Assembly (NCBI RefSeq): GCF_901482445.1
Contig: NZ_LR590477.1
Span: 1,674,001 to 1,738,000 of the forward strand
DNA from: Neisseria lactamica
Lineage (GTDB): Bacteria > Pseudomonadota > Gammaproteobacteria > Burkholderiales > Neisseriaceae
Length of the DNA: 64,000 nt
Direction of reading: 5' to 3'
Below the pieces are notes generated by a model, which did not search any database, was not told the DNA's origin, and saw nothing but the letters and a program-made list of their open reading frames with translations. Positions 38,884 to 48,611 of the stretch are shown one piece after another. A program made the translations under genes and the position numbers. Numbering within the stretch: position 1 is the stretch's first letter; each line of letters begins with the position of its first letter.

Positions 38884-40050
38884 TTATTTCAAGCCGAGTA
38901 TGCCGCGAAGTTGGGCAAGGTCTTCGGCAAGCGCGTTAACAGGGGCTTGTAACGCTTTGCGGTCGGCTTCGCTCAGCTTGTCGTAGGTTTCAAAACCGTC
39001 TTTAGTACGGTATTTCGCCAGAATTTCGTTGACCTGTTTGAAGTTGGTATCGGTTTTTTCCAACAGGGCTTTGTTTTTGGCCTCAATCAACGGACGGAAC
39101 AAATCGACGATTTTTTTAGATCCGTCCACATTGGCTTGGAAGTCGCTCAAATCGGTGTGACTGTAACGGTCTTCTTCACCGCTGATTTTACTGCCCGCCA
39201 CTTCTTCAATCAGTTCGGACGCGCCGCCGACCACTTTGCCCGGAGGGAATGCCAATGCGTCGATTTCTTTTTGCAGGGCTTCGACATCGGTCATCAGTTT
39301 GGCTGCGATTTCTTTCACGCCGGACACGTCTTTTTCTACCCAAAGGGCGTGTTCGATACGGTGGAAGCCGGTAAACCCGGCATCTTTCGCGCCGTCTTTG
39401 AAGTCGTCCTCACGCGCATCGATGACGGGGTCGAGTTCGCTGAAAAGCTCGGCAATCGGTTCGATGCGTTCGTAATGGACGCGGGTGGCGGCAAACAGAG
39501 ATTTGGCCTTTTCAATGTCGCCGGCTTTGACAGCTTCGGTAAAGGTTTTGGTTTTCGCCACCAGCTCTTTAACCTCGCCTTGAACGTAGGCTTTATAGTC
39601 GGCGAGCGGCTGGGACAGTTTTTCCAAATCCGCTTTATTGGCAGTGTCTTTAAAGCCGCTGTCGGTAACCACCAGCTTGCCGCGCGGATTGGTCAAAAGA
39701 CCGCAGGTCATTTCGTATTCGCCCGGCAGCAGGGTTACAGTCATTTTATCGGAAAGTCCGGGGGCGATGTTTTCGCGCTCGTCCACCACCATCACGCCTT
39801 TCAGGATTTCCCATTCGAGCTTGCGGCCGCTGTTGTTTTTAATATTGAACACAACCTGTCCGCTCGGCACGGTCAGATTCATCGGTTCGCAGGCATTGTC
39901 GTTGACGGCGATACTGACCGCACCGCCCTCGTTGGCGGTTTGCGCCTCACCGGACGCTGCCGACGCAGCTTTCTCCGCCTCCGGCGGCTGGCACGCGGTC
40001 AAACCTAAGGCAAGCATCACGGACAATGCGGTCAAATTGAATTTTCTCAT
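38884..40050 (-). CDS. efeO: EfeO, iron uptake lipoprotein/imelysin-like protein
   Basis: This 388-aa periplasmic component has a lipobox LTAC (Cys20), unlike soluble E. coli EfeO. A cupredoxin-like domain (~45-135, with Cys/Met ligand candidates in YEMTCGLL) precedes the peptidase-M75/imelysin domain (~150-385) with the HxxE motif in GFHRIEHALW. It overlaps efeU by four bases (ATGA) and is co-transcribed with it. Confidence 0.94.
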   Translation of the reverse strand: MRKFNLTALSVMLALGLTACQPPEAEKAASAASGEAQTANEGGAVSIAVNDNACEPMNLTVPSGQVVFNIKNNSGRKLEWEILKGVMVVDERENIAPGLSDKMTVTLLPGEYEMTCGLLTNPRGKLVVTDSGFKDTANKADLEKLSQPLADYKAYVQGEVKELVAKTKTFTEAVKAGDIEKAKSLFAATRVHYERIEPIAELFSELDPVIDAREDDFKDGAKDAGFTGFHRIEHALWVEKDVSGVKEIAAKLMTDVEALQKEIDALAFPPGKVVGGASELIEEVAGSKISGEEDRYSHTDLSDFQANVDGSKKIVDLFRPLIEAKNKALLEKTDTNFKQVNEILAKYRTKDGFETYDKLSEADRKALQAPVNALAEDLAQLRGILGLK

Positions 40051-40886
40051 TTCAGCTCCTCTTTACGGGTTAAAGTTTCAGACGGCCTGCTGCCGCACAA
40101 AAACCAAGTTATGACGGGAATAAGGTACAGCAGCCAAACCAAGGCCTCGCCCTGCGTCGGATGGTCGGTATAGCCGAAAAATCCGCCGAGCAGCACGCCC
40201 AACGGGCTGTCTTCGTGCAAATATTTTGATGAGTCGAACACAATATCCTGAAGCGCGTTCCAAATGCCTGCTTCATGCAGCGCGCGCAGCGAACCGGCAA
40301 GCAGACCGGCGGCAACGACAATCAAAAACGCCCCCGTCCAACGGAAAAACTTCGCCAGATTCAGGCGCATCCCACCCTGATAAATCAACGCGCCAATCAC
40401 GGCGGCAGCCAAAACCCCCGCTACCGCACCAGCCGGCATCTGCCACGTCGGGCTCTGTTTGAATACGGCAAGCAGGAAAAAAACGCTCTCCAAACCTTCG
40501 CGCGCCACGGCAAGAAACGCCATACCAACCAAAGCCCATCCTTGACCGCTGCCACGGTTCAAAGCCGCCTGCACAGAATCCTGAAGCTGCCGCTTCATCG
40601 AACGGGCGGCTTTTTTCATCCATAAAATCATATAAGTCAGCATCGCGACAGCAACCAAACCGATAATGCCGACGACGAACTCCTGCTGCTTTTGGGGAAT
40701 CTCGCCCGTTGCAGAATGGATGCCGTATCCGATGCCCAAACACATCAAAGAAGCAAGGACGACCCCGAACCAAACCTTGGGCATCAGTTTGGAATGTCCG
40801 GACTGTTTCAAAAAACCGGCAACGATGCCGACGATGAGCGCAGCTTCGATGCCCTCGCGCAACATAATTAAAAAAGCGACCAGCAT
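40047..40886 (-). CDS. efeU: ferrous iron permease EfeU (FTR1 family)
   Basis: This 279-aa inner-membrane permease has seven hydrophobic segments and both REGxE iron-binding motifs (REGIE at residues 10-14; REGLE at ~129-133). It is first in efeUOB. In E. coli the same operon imports Fe2+ at low pH or aerobically. An AT-rich dyad overlapping the promoter suggests iron-responsive control (inference). Confidence 0.95.
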   Translation of the reverse strand: MLVAFLIMLREGIEAALIVGIVAGFLKQSGHSKLMPKVWFGVVLASLMCLGIGYGIHSATGEIPQKQQEFVVGIIGLVAVAMLTYMILWMKKAARSMKRQLQDSVQAALNRGSGQGWALVGMAFLAVAREGLESVFFLLAVFKQSPTWQMPAGAVAGVLAAAVIGALIYQGGMRLNLAKFFRWTGAFLIVVAAGLLAGSLRALHEAGIWNALQDIVFDSSKYLHEDSPLGVLLGGFFGYTDHPTQGEALVWLLYLIPVITWFLCGSRPSETLTRKEELK

Positions 40887-40906
40887 AAACGCGAACGAAC
40901 AAGGAT

Positions 40907-40947
40907 GATGAATAATATATTATCGGAATATTTTCATTGCTTGTAAA
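40907..40947 (-). promoter_or_regulatory. efeUOB promoter with overlapping Fur-like dyad
   Basis: On the minus strand, TTTACA (40942-40947) is separated by 17 bases from GATAAT (40919-40924). The -10 is the left arm of GATAATATATTATTCATC (40907-40924), which resembles a degenerate Fur box. Confidence 0.55.
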
Positions 40948-41097
40948 TACAAATGCAAGTTATTTTTTATCTGCAGTACCGCGCGGCGGAAAGTTCCGCA
41001 GGCTGCAGCTGCGCCCTGTGTTAAAATCCCCTCTCCACGGCTGCCGCAACGCCGCCCGAAACCATCTTTCTTATTACTGCCGGCAACATTGTCCATT

Positions 41098-42423
41098 ATG
41101 AAAAAATACCTGTTCCGCGCCGCCCTGTGCGGCATCGCCGCCGCCATCCTCGCCGCCTGCCAAAGCAAGAGCATCCAAACCTTTCCGCAACCCGACACAT
41201 CCGTCATCAACGGCCCGGACCGGCCGGCCGGCATCCCCGACCCCGCCGGAACGACGGTCGGCGGCGGCGGGGCCGTTTATACCGTTGTGCCGCACCTGTC
41301 CCTGCCCCACTGGGCGGCGCAGGATTTCGCCAAAAGCCTGCAGTCTTTCAGGCTTGGCTGCGCCAATTTGAAAAACCGCCAAGGCTGGCAGGATGTGTGT
41401 GCCCAAGCCTTTCAAACCCCCGTCCATTCCTTTCAGGCAAAACAGTTTTTTGAACGCTATTTCACGCCGTGGCAGGTTGCAGGCAACGGAAGCCTTGCCG
41501 GTACGGTTACCGGCTATTACGAGCCGGTGCTGAAGGGCGACGACAGGCAGACGGCACAGGCCCGCTTCCCGATTTACGGCATTCCCGACGATTTTATCTC
41601 CGTCCCCCTGCCTGCCGGTTTGAGGGGCGGAAAAGCCTTTGTCCGCATCAGGCAGACGGGAAAAAACAGCGGCACAATCGACAATACCGGAGGCACGCAT
41701 ACCGCCGACCTCTCCCAATTCCCCATCACCGCGCGCACAACGGCAATCAAAGGCAGGTTTGAAGGAAGCCGCTTCCTCCCCTACCACACGCGCAACCAAA
41801 TCAATGGCGGCGCGCTTGACGGCAAAGCCCCGATACTCGGTTACGCCGAAGACCCTGTCGAACTTTTTTTTATGCACATCCAAGGCTCGGGCCGTCTGAA
41901 AACCCCGTCCGGCAAATACATCCGCATCGGCTATGCCGACAAAAACGAACATCCCTATGTTTCCATCGGACGCTATATGGCGGACAAAGGCTACCTCAAA
42001 CTCGGACAGACTTCGATGCAGGGCATCAAAGCCTATATGCGGCAAAATCCGCAACGCCTCGCCGAAGTTTTGGGGCAAAACCCCAGCTATATCTTTTTCC
42101 GCGAGCTTGCCGGAAGCGGCAATGACGGCCCCGTCGGCGCACTGGGAACGCCGCTGATGGGGGAATATGCCGGCGCGGTCGACCGGCACTACATTACCTT
42201 GGGCGCACCCTTATTTGTCGCCACCGCCCACCCGGTTACCCGCAAAGCCCTCAACCGCCTGATTATGGCGCAGGATACCGGCAGCGCGATTAAAGGCGCG
42301 GTGCGCGTGGATTATTTCTGGGGGTACGGCGACGAAGCGGGTAAAACGGCAGGTAAAATGAAAGAACCGGGTTATGTCTGGCAGCTTCTGCCCAACGGCA
42401 TGAAACCCGAATACCGGCCGTAA
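41098..42423 (+). CDS. mltA: lytic murein transglycosylase MltA (GNA33)
   Basis: This 441-aa outer-membrane lipoprotein cleaves peptidoglycan glycan strands, leaving 1,6-anhydro ends. The lipobox ILAAC (Cys21) is followed by the MltA domain (GYYEPVLKG ~143-151), the 3D domain near the C-terminus, and the catalytic Asp in VDYFWGYGDEAG. Sequence and length match GNA33. The ATG at 41098 begins the signal peptide and is preferred to one three codons earlier. Confidence 0.96.
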   Translation: MKKYLFRAALCGIAAAILAACQSKSIQTFPQPDTSVINGPDRPAGIPDPAGTTVGGGGAVYTVVPHLSLPHWAAQDFAKSLQSFRLGCANLKNRQGWQDVCAQAFQTPVHSFQAKQFFERYFTPWQVAGNGSLAGTVTGYYEPVLKGDDRQTAQARFPIYGIPDDFISVPLPAGLRGGKAFVRIRQTGKNSGTIDNTGGTHTADLSQFPITARTTAIKGRFEGSRFLPYHTRNQINGGALDGKAPILGYAEDPVELFFMHIQGSGRLKTPSGKYIRIGYADKNEHPYVSIGRYMADKGYLKLGQTSMQGIKAYMRQNPQRLAEVLGQNPSYIFFRELAGSGNDGPVGALGTPLMGEYAGAVDRHYITLGAPLFVATAHPVTRKALNRLIMAQDTGSAIKGAVRVDYFWGYGDEAGKTAGKMKEPGYVWQLLPNGMKPEYRP

Positions 42424-42435
42424 ACCTGCCAAACA

Positions 42436-42447
42436 ATGCCGTCTGAA
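42436..42447 (+). repeat. single DUS after mltA
   Basis: A lone atGCCGTCTGAA lies in the 278-bp gap 42424-42701. No other feature is seen there apart from an A8 run near 42615. Confidence 0.65.
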
Positions 42448-42701
42448 GCCCATCCCCTGGCAATCGGGCGCATTAAGGCGGAGTTTTGATGCGCCGCCGG
42501 CACAAGCCGGCCGGGCAAAATGCTTTTTATTTAACGGAATTGATTTCCGCCCGAACGGAAATACCCCCTTGCAAACGAACAGAATCAAACGGATATTCAA
42601 ACGCGTCCGAACAAAAAAAAGGCGGACATTCCTGCCCGCCCGTACCAGTCAGGAAACCGCACATCCGATTCGGACGGCGGCATCCTCCCTGTTATCCTAC
42701 G

Positions 42702-43223
42702 CTAAAACGACAATGCCAGTTTTCTGCCGTTGCATTTGATTTCTTTTTCCAATTCGTCAAACTCGGCTTCAAACCGCCGTTTCAACTGCTCGATCGCCGC
42801 CTGATGCTGCTGATACGTCTGGTTTGACGGCAACGCATTTCGCGCGTCGAGATATGCCTGTGCCGTTTGTCCGCACTTTTTCTGATGGGCGATGATTTTG
42901 TCCTTCATCGCCGCATCGGTTTTGACATACTGCCTGCGTTCGACATACAGCTCTTTCCCGTCGTCGGAAAGTTTGATCGGGATTTCCCCTATCCCCGTGT
43001 TTATCGAAAGCGCGCCGTCTTTTTCAGACAAAACCACAGATGTTTCCTTACCTGTAACCACGTTGATTTTATTAAGGAAGTAATTGCCTTTTTCTTTTTT
43101 TACGGCAATCATACCCTCTTTTTTGTCCGACTTTTCGCGCCAATAACCCTCGTAACCGTCGGCATCCTTGCCGCAACCCGCCAACACCGCCGCCACGCCG
43201 ACGGCCAAAAGCATTTGTTTCAT
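42702..43223 (-). CDS. hypothetical lipoprotein, 173 aa, possibly phase-variable promoter
   Basis: The signal peptide ends in lipobox VLAGC (about Cys17). The mature N-terminal half is Lys/Glu-rich and probably beta-stranded. The C-terminal ~60 residues (YQQHQAAIEQLKRRFEAEFDE) look like a coiled coil with two Cys. I recognise no family. The ATG at 43223 has GGAG at seven bases, whereas the ATG two codons earlier is too close to it. The promoter has an 11-A tract in its spacer. Confidence 0.75.
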   Translation of the reverse strand: MKQMLLAVGVAAVLAGCGKDADGYEGYWREKSDKKEGMIAVKKEKGNYFLNKINVVTGKETSVVLSEKDGALSINTGIGEIPIKLSDDGKELYVERRQYVKTDAAMKDKIIAHQKKCGQTAQAYLDARNALPSNQTYQQHQAAIEQLKRRFEAEFDELEKEIKCNGRKLALSF

Positions 43224-43254
43224 TTCCATACTCCGTTAACATTAAGACCGAGCG

Positions 43255-43285
43255 AGTATATTGTTTTTTTTTTTCAGCTTGTCAA
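43255..43285 (-). promoter_or_regulatory. promoter with 11-bp poly-A spacer tract
   Basis: On the minus strand, TTGACA (43280-43285) and TATACT (43255-43260) are separated by 19 bases that include A11 (43264-43274). Both hexamers are near-perfect. Slippage to nine A would restore the optimal 17-base spacing. Confidence 0.6.
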
Positions 43286-43321
43286 TATTGATTTGCAAAA
43301 ACTATAAACCGGCGGCAGGCA

Positions 43322-43398
43322 ATGCCGTCTGAACGCCCATCCCAGTCAGGCGGGGAAATCCCTCCTTTTTTGAGCAAGCCCAAGCCTTCAGACGGCAT
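43322..43398. repeat. widely spaced inverted DUS pair upstream of glmS
   Basis: DUS at 43322-43333 faces its inverse at 43387-43398 with a 53-base loop. The 280-bp gap also holds a TATAAT (43428-43433) as a possible glmS -10. Confidence 0.55.
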
Positions 43399-43503
43399 TT
43401 TGCTGTTTTTCGGCGCGGAAGGCGGTTTATAATCCGAAGCGGAAGGTGCGGCACGGGAGCCGTCCGCGCCTGTTTTTTTTCAACCTGATACTAAGGAACA
43501 GTT

Positions 43504-45342
43504 ATGTGCGGTATCGTCGGCGCCATCCGCGCCCATCACAACGTCGTCGATTTTCTGACCGACGGCCTCAAACGCCTCGAATACCGGGGTTATGATTCAT
43601 CAGGTATTGCCGTCAACACCGACGGCAAAATCAAACGCGTGCGCCGCGTCGGACGCGTGCAGCTTATGGAGGACGCAGCACGCGAAAAAGGCATCAGCGG
43701 CAGCATCGGCATCGGGCATACGCGCTGGGCGACACACGGCGGCGTTACCGAGCCGAACGCCCACCCGCACATCAGCGGCGGTATGATTGCGGTCGTCCAC
43801 AACGGCATCATCGAAAACTTTGAAAGCGAACGCAAACGCTTGGAAGGTTTGGGATACCGTTTTGAATCGCAAACGGATACCGAAGTCATCGCACACAGCA
43901 TCAATCACGAATACGCGCAAAACGGCGGCAGGCTGTTTGAAGCCGTGCAGAAAGCGGTCAAACGTTTCCACGGCGCATACGCCATCGCGGTTATTGCCCA
44001 AGACAAGCCTGATGAATTAGTTGTGGCGCGTATGGGCTGCCCGCTTTTGGTCGCTTTGGGCGACGATGAAACCTTTATCGCTTCGGACGTATCCGCCGTC
44101 ATCGCCTTTACGCGCCGCGTGGCGTACCTCGAAGACGGCGACATCGCGCTGCTGGCTTCAGACGGCATCAAAAGGCTGACCGATAAAAGCGGCCTGCCTG
44201 CCGAACGCAAAGTCAAGGTATCCGAACTCTCGCTCGCCTCTTTGGAGCTGGGGCCGTACAGCCACTTTATGCAAAAGGAAATCCACGAGCAGCCGCGCGC
44301 GATTGCGGACACGGCGGAAGTTTTCCTCGACGGCGGCTTCATCCCTGAAAACTTCGGCAAAAACGCCAAAAGCGTGTTTGAAAGCATCCGCAGCGTCAAA
44401 ATCCTTGCCTGCGGCACTTCCTATTACGCCGCGCTGACCGCCAAATATTGGTTGGAATCCATCGCCAAAATCCCGGCCGACGTCGAAATCGCCAGCGAAT
44501 ACCGATACCGCAGCGTGATTGCTGATTCCGACCAACTGGTCATTACCATTTCCCAATCCGGCGAAACGCTGGACACGATGGAGGCTTTGAAATACGCCAA
44601 ATCCTTGGGACACCGCCACAGCCTCTCCATCTGCAACGTGATGGAATCCGCCCTGCCGCGCGAAAGCAGCCTCGTGCTTTATACCCGTGCCGGTGCGGAA
44701 ATCGGCGTCGCCTCGACCAAAGCATTTACCACGCAACTGGTTGCACTGTTCGGTTTGGCGGTAACACTGGCGAAGGTACGCGGCTTGGTATCCGGCGAAG
44801 ATGAAGCACGTTATACCGAAGAACTCCGCCAGCTTCCCGGCAGCGTACAGCACGCTTTGAACCTCGAACCGCAAATTGCCGCTTGGGCGCAACAGTTTGC
44901 CAAGAAAACCAGCGCGCTGTTTTTAGGGCGCGGCATCCATTACCCGATTGCCCTCGAGGGTGCGTTGAAGCTGAAGGAAATCACCTACATCCACGCCGAA
45001 GCCTATCCTGCCGGCGAACTGAAGCACGGGCCGCTTGCCCTGGTGGACGAAAATATGCCCGTCGTCGTCATCGCGCCCAATGACAGCCTGCTGGACAAAG
45101 TCAAAGCCAATATGCAGGAAGTCGGCGCGCGCGGCGGCGAACTTTTCGTCTTTGCCGACCTCGACAGCAATTTTAATGCCACCGAAGGCGTGCACGTTAT
45201 CCGCGCACCGCGCCATGTCGGAGAATTATCCCCCGTCGTGCATACCGTCCCCGTGCAGCTCCTCGCCTACCACACCGCCCTCGCGCGCGGCACGGATGTG
45301 GACAAGCCGCGCAACCTGGCGAAATCCGTAACCGTCGAATAA
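43504..45342 (+). CDS. glmS: glucosamine-6-phosphate synthase GlmS
   Basis: This 612-aa glutamine-dependent aminotransferase makes glucosamine-6-phosphate from fructose-6-phosphate. N-terminal Cys2 (MCGIVGA) is the glutaminase nucleophile, with TRWATHGG (~74-81). Two SIS domains follow (CGTSYYA ~302; SQSGETLDT ~350; EIGVASTKAFTTQ ~399), and the C-terminus is KSVTVE. AAGGAACAG lies before the ATG. No glmS ribozyme core is visible upstream. Confidence 0.97.
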   Translation: MCGIVGAIRAHHNVVDFLTDGLKRLEYRGYDSSGIAVNTDGKIKRVRRVGRVQLMEDAAREKGISGSIGIGHTRWATHGGVTEPNAHPHISGGMIAVVHNGIIENFESERKRLEGLGYRFESQTDTEVIAHSINHEYAQNGGRLFEAVQKAVKRFHGAYAIAVIAQDKPDELVVARMGCPLLVALGDDETFIASDVSAVIAFTRRVAYLEDGDIALLASDGIKRLTDKSGLPAERKVKVSELSLASLELGPYSHFMQKEIHEQPRAIADTAEVFLDGGFIPENFGKNAKSVFESIRSVKILACGTSYYAALTAKYWLESIAKIPADVEIASEYRYRSVIADSDQLVITISQSGETLDTMEALKYAKSLGHRHSLSICNVMESALPRESSLVLYTRAGAEIGVASTKAFTTQLVALFGLAVTLAKVRGLVSGEDEARYTEELRQLPGSVQHALNLEPQIAAWAQQFAKKTSALFLGRGIHYPIALEGALKLKEITYIHAEAYPAGELKHGPLALVDENMPVVVIAPNDSLLDKVKANMQEVGARGGELFVFADLDSNFNATEGVHVIRAPRHVGELSPVVHTVPVQLLAYHTALARGTDVDKPRNLAKSVTVE

Positions 45343-45361
45343 ATACCGCCGGTTGGCAAAA

Positions 45362-45401
45362 ATGCCGTCTGAAGCCCGATTTTTCAGGCTTCAGACGGCA
45401 T
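45362..45401 (+). terminator. inverted DUS terminator of glmS
   Basis: The stem atGCCGTCTGAAGCC / GGCTTCAGACGGCat is followed by TTTCC. A TATAAT at 45420-45425 just beyond may be the metG -10. Confidence 0.8.
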
Positions 45402-45457
45402 TTCCCCGTTTGATTTGCGGTATAATCCGCCTTTACCCATTGTTTGCAAAGCACAAT

Positions 45458-47512
45458 ATGACACGCAAAATCTTAGTTACCTCCGCCCTGCCCTATGCCA
45501 ACGGCAGCATCCACCTCGGCCACATGGTCGAACACATCCAAACCGACGTTTGGGTGCGCTTTCAAAAACTGCGCGGCCACGAGTGCCACTACTGCTGCGC
45601 CGACGACACCCACGGCACGCCCGTGATGCTTGCCGCGCAAAAACAAGGCATTGCGCCCGAAGACATGATTGCCAAAGTGCGCGAAGAGCACCTCGCCGAC
45701 TTCACCGGCTTTTTCATCGGCTACGACAATTATTACAGCACCCATTCCCCTGAAAACAAACAGTTTTCCCAAGACATTTACCGCGCGTTGAAAGCCGGCG
45801 GCAAAATCGAAAGCCGCGTCATCGAGCAGCTTTTCGATCCTGAAAAGCAAATGTTCCTGCCCGACCGCTTCGTCAAAGGCGAATGCCCCAAATGCCACGC
45901 CCAAGACCAATACGGCGACAACTGCGAAGTCTGCGGCACGACCTACTCCCCGACCGAACTGATCAACCCGTATTCCGCCGTCTCCGGCGTGAAACCCGAA
46001 TTGCGCGAATCCGAACATTTCTTCTTCAAACTGGGCGAATGCGCCGACTTCCTCAAAGCTTGGACTTCCGGCAACAACCCGCACGACGGCAAGCCCCATC
46101 TGCAAGCCGAAGCCCTTAACAAAATGAAAGAATGGCTGGGTGAAGGTGAAGAAACCACCCTGTCCGACTGGGACATTTCCCGCGACGCGCCATATTTCGG
46201 TTTTGAAATCCCCGACGCGCCGGGCAAATACTTCTACGTCTGGCTGGACGCGCCCGTCGGCTACATGGCATCGTTTAAAAACCTGTGCGGCCGCATCGGC
46301 ATCGATTTCGACGAATACTTCAAAGCCGGCAGCCAAACCGAGATGTACCACTTCATCGGCAAAGACATCCTCTATTTCCACGCCCTGTTCTGGCCCGCTA
46401 TGCTGCATTTCTCCGGCCACCGCTCCCCGACCGGCGTGTACGCACACGGCTTCCTAACCGTCGACGGACAAAAAATGTCCAAATCGCGCGGCACGTTTAT
46501 TACCGCCAAATCCTATCTGGAACAAGGCCTAAACCCCGAGTGGATGCGCTACTACATCGCCGCCAAACTCAACAGCAAAATCGAAGACATCGATTTGAAC
46601 CTGCAAGACTTTATCTCGCGCGTCAACAGCGACCTCGTCGGCAAATACGTCAACATCGCCGCCCGCGCTTCAGGTTTCATCGCCAAACGCTTTGAAGGAA
46701 AACTCAAAGACGTTTCCGACAGCGCATTGCTGGCAAAACTGACCGCACAAAGCGAAGCCATCGCCGAATGCTACGAAAACCGCGAATACGCCAAAGCCCT
46801 GCGCGACATTATGGCTTTGGCGGATGCCGTGAACGAATACGTCGATGCCAACAAACCGTGGGAACTCGCCAAACAAGAAGGTCAAGACGAACGCCTGCAC
46901 GAAGTATGCAGCGAGCTCATCAACGCCTTCACCATACTGACCGCCTACCTCGCCCCCGTGTTGCCGCAAACCGCCGCCAACGCCGCGCGTTTCCTCAATC
47001 TGGACGCGATTACTTGGGCGAACACAAGGGTAACCTTGGGCGAACACACCATCAACAAATACGAACATTTAATGCAACGAGTGGAGCAAAAACAAGTGGA
47101 CGATTTAATCGAAGCCAACAAACAAAGTATTCAGACAACCCCCGCGCCTGTTGAAGACAGCAAATACGAAAAAGTCGCCGAACAGGCAAGTTTCGACGAC
47201 TTTATGAAAATCGACATGCGCGTCGCCAAAGTATTGAACTGCGAAGCCGTCGAAGGCAGCACCAAACTCCTGAAATTCGACCTCGATTTCGGTTTTGAAA
47301 AACGTATCATCTTCTCCGGCATCGCCGCGTCTTATCCCAACCCTGCCGAGTTAAACGGAAGAATGGTCATCGCCGTCGCCAACTTCGCCCCGCGCAAAAT
47401 GGCAAAATTCGGCGTATCCGAAGGTATGATTTTGAGTGCCGCCACGGCAGAGGGAAAACTGAAGCTCTTGGATGTGGATACAGGCGCGCAACCGGGCGAC
47501 AAAGTCGGTTAA
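45458..47512 (+). CDS. metG: methionyl-tRNA synthetase MetG
   Basis: This 684-aa class I synthetase has HLGH at 19-22, a zinc-binding insertion (CPKCHAQDQYGDNCEVCG ~145-162), KMSKS in QKMSKSRGTF (~338-347) and a C-terminal tRNA-binding OB-fold domain (~585-684, FMKIDMRVAKV). The ATG at 45458 begins the conserved TRKILVTSALPYANG; an upstream in-frame ATG falls in the glmS terminator. Confidence 0.97.
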   Translation: MTRKILVTSALPYANGSIHLGHMVEHIQTDVWVRFQKLRGHECHYCCADDTHGTPVMLAAQKQGIAPEDMIAKVREEHLADFTGFFIGYDNYYSTHSPENKQFSQDIYRALKAGGKIESRVIEQLFDPEKQMFLPDRFVKGECPKCHAQDQYGDNCEVCGTTYSPTELINPYSAVSGVKPELRESEHFFFKLGECADFLKAWTSGNNPHDGKPHLQAEALNKMKEWLGEGEETTLSDWDISRDAPYFGFEIPDAPGKYFYVWLDAPVGYMASFKNLCGRIGIDFDEYFKAGSQTEMYHFIGKDILYFHALFWPAMLHFSGHRSPTGVYAHGFLTVDGQKMSKSRGTFITAKSYLEQGLNPEWMRYYIAAKLNSKIEDIDLNLQDFISRVNSDLVGKYVNIAARASGFIAKRFEGKLKDVSDSALLAKLTAQSEAIAECYENREYAKALRDIMALADAVNEYVDANKPWELAKQEGQDERLHEVCSELINAFTILTAYLAPVLPQTAANAARFLNLDAITWANTRVTLGEHTINKYEHLMQRVEQKQVDDLIEANKQSIQTTPAPVEDSKYEKVAEQASFDDFMKIDMRVAKVLNCEAVEGSTKLLKFDLDFGFEKRIIFSGIAASYPNPAELNGRMVIAVANFAPRKMAKFGVSEGMILSAATAEGKLKLLDVDTGAQPGDKVG

Positions 47513-47529
47513 GCAAAAATATCAAAACA

Positions 47530-47570
47530 ATGCCGTCTGAACCCTTTGGACGTTCAGACGGCATTTTTTC
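47530..47570. terminator. bidirectional inverted DUS terminator (metG / dehydrogenase)
   Basis: DUS arms 47530-47541 and 47553-47564 are followed by T6, between convergent genes. Confidence 0.85.
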
Positions 47571-47585
47571 GTCATCCCGACAAGC

Positions 47586-48539
47586 TCAAACCACCCGGTT
47601 TTGCGCCTCGCCTTTCACAAAGGCGTGAATGTTCGCCAACAATATATCAAACAGCCTGTCCAAAGCCTCGCGGCTTGCCCACGCGGTATGCGGCGTAACA
47701 ATCAGATTGGGAAGTCGTGCCTTCAACAGAGGATTGCCGTTTTTAGGCGGCTCATTCGTCAAAACATCCACGCCCGCCCCGCCGATCTGCCCGTATTTGA
47801 GTGCGGCAAGCAGCGCGTTTTCATCCACCAGCCCGCCGCGCCCGCAATTAATCAAAACCGCACCGGGCTTCATCTGCCGCAACTCATTTTCGCCTATCAT
47901 ATTTTCAGTTTGGGCATTCAGCGGACAGTGCAGCGACAACACATCGGCAGTCCGTACCGCATTTTCAAAGGCAACATAGCCTTCGCGCACAGCGGGCGCG
48001 TGTTTGTGTTCGGCAAACACCACCCCCATCCCGAACGCCTGCGCGTATCCTGCCAGCGTCCGTCCTATATTGCCGCGTCCGAAAACCGCCAGCGTTTTAC
48101 CGTTCAAATCCCGAATCGGCGCGCCGTAATGGCAGAAAAACGGCGACTTCTCCCATAATCCTGCCGCAACATCACGCTGATAGGCGGGCAAATTCCGCAT
48201 CAGGGCAATCATCAGCATAAAGGCATGTTCCGCAACCGATTCGTTTCCGTAGGCGCGGACATTGCATACCGCAACGCCGGCCGCCTTCGCCGCCTCGATA
48301 TCGACATTGTTCACGCCGGTCGCACTGACGGCAATCAGCTCAAGCTGAGGATTATCCGCAATAATGTCGGCGGAAATCATCACCTTATTGGTGATGATAA
48401 TATGCGCGTCGCGCACCCGTCCTGCCGTTTCCGCAGCATCTGTCGTACCGTAAACCGCAAGCTCGTGCGGAAAATCGAAGTGAAAAGCCCAACCGGGTAA
48501 AGTATCCGCATCCAGAACGACTATCTTTTTGTGATTCAT
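47586..48539 (-). CDS. D-isomer-specific 2-hydroxyacid dehydrogenase
   Basis: This 317-aa NAD-dependent enzyme has the nucleotide-binding GRGNIG (~155-160). The catalytic Arg lies in NCGRGGLVDE (~231-240), Glu in NEPP (~262) and His in TPHTAW (~283). It resembles hydroxypyruvate/glycerate dehydrogenase (HprA-like), but the substrate cannot be fixed by sequence. It is divergent from the Correia-split gene, with a 19-bp dyad between the two starts. Confidence 0.9.
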   Translation of the reverse strand: MNHKKIVVLDADTLPGWAFHFDFPHELAVYGTTDAAETAGRVRDAHIIITNKVMISADIIADNPQLELIAVSATGVNNVDIEAAKAAGVAVCNVRAYGNESVAEHAFMLMIALMRNLPAYQRDVAAGLWEKSPFFCHYGAPIRDLNGKTLAVFGRGNIGRTLAGYAQAFGMGVVFAEHKHAPAVREGYVAFENAVRTADVLSLHCPLNAQTENMIGENELRQMKPGAVLINCGRGGLVDENALLAALKYGQIGGAGVDVLTNEPPKNGNPLLKARLPNLIVTPHTAWASREALDRLFDILLANIHAFVKGEAQNRVV

Positions 48540-48611
48540 TATTTCTATCCTTATTAAAAAATTGATTTATTTACACTAACAGCAAATAGCAAATTTAAAC
48601 CGGCACGGTCT

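Noticed and set aside
43224..43503. glmS ribozyme upstream of glmS
   Set aside because: No ribozyme core is recognisable; only DUS repeats and a possible -10 are seen.
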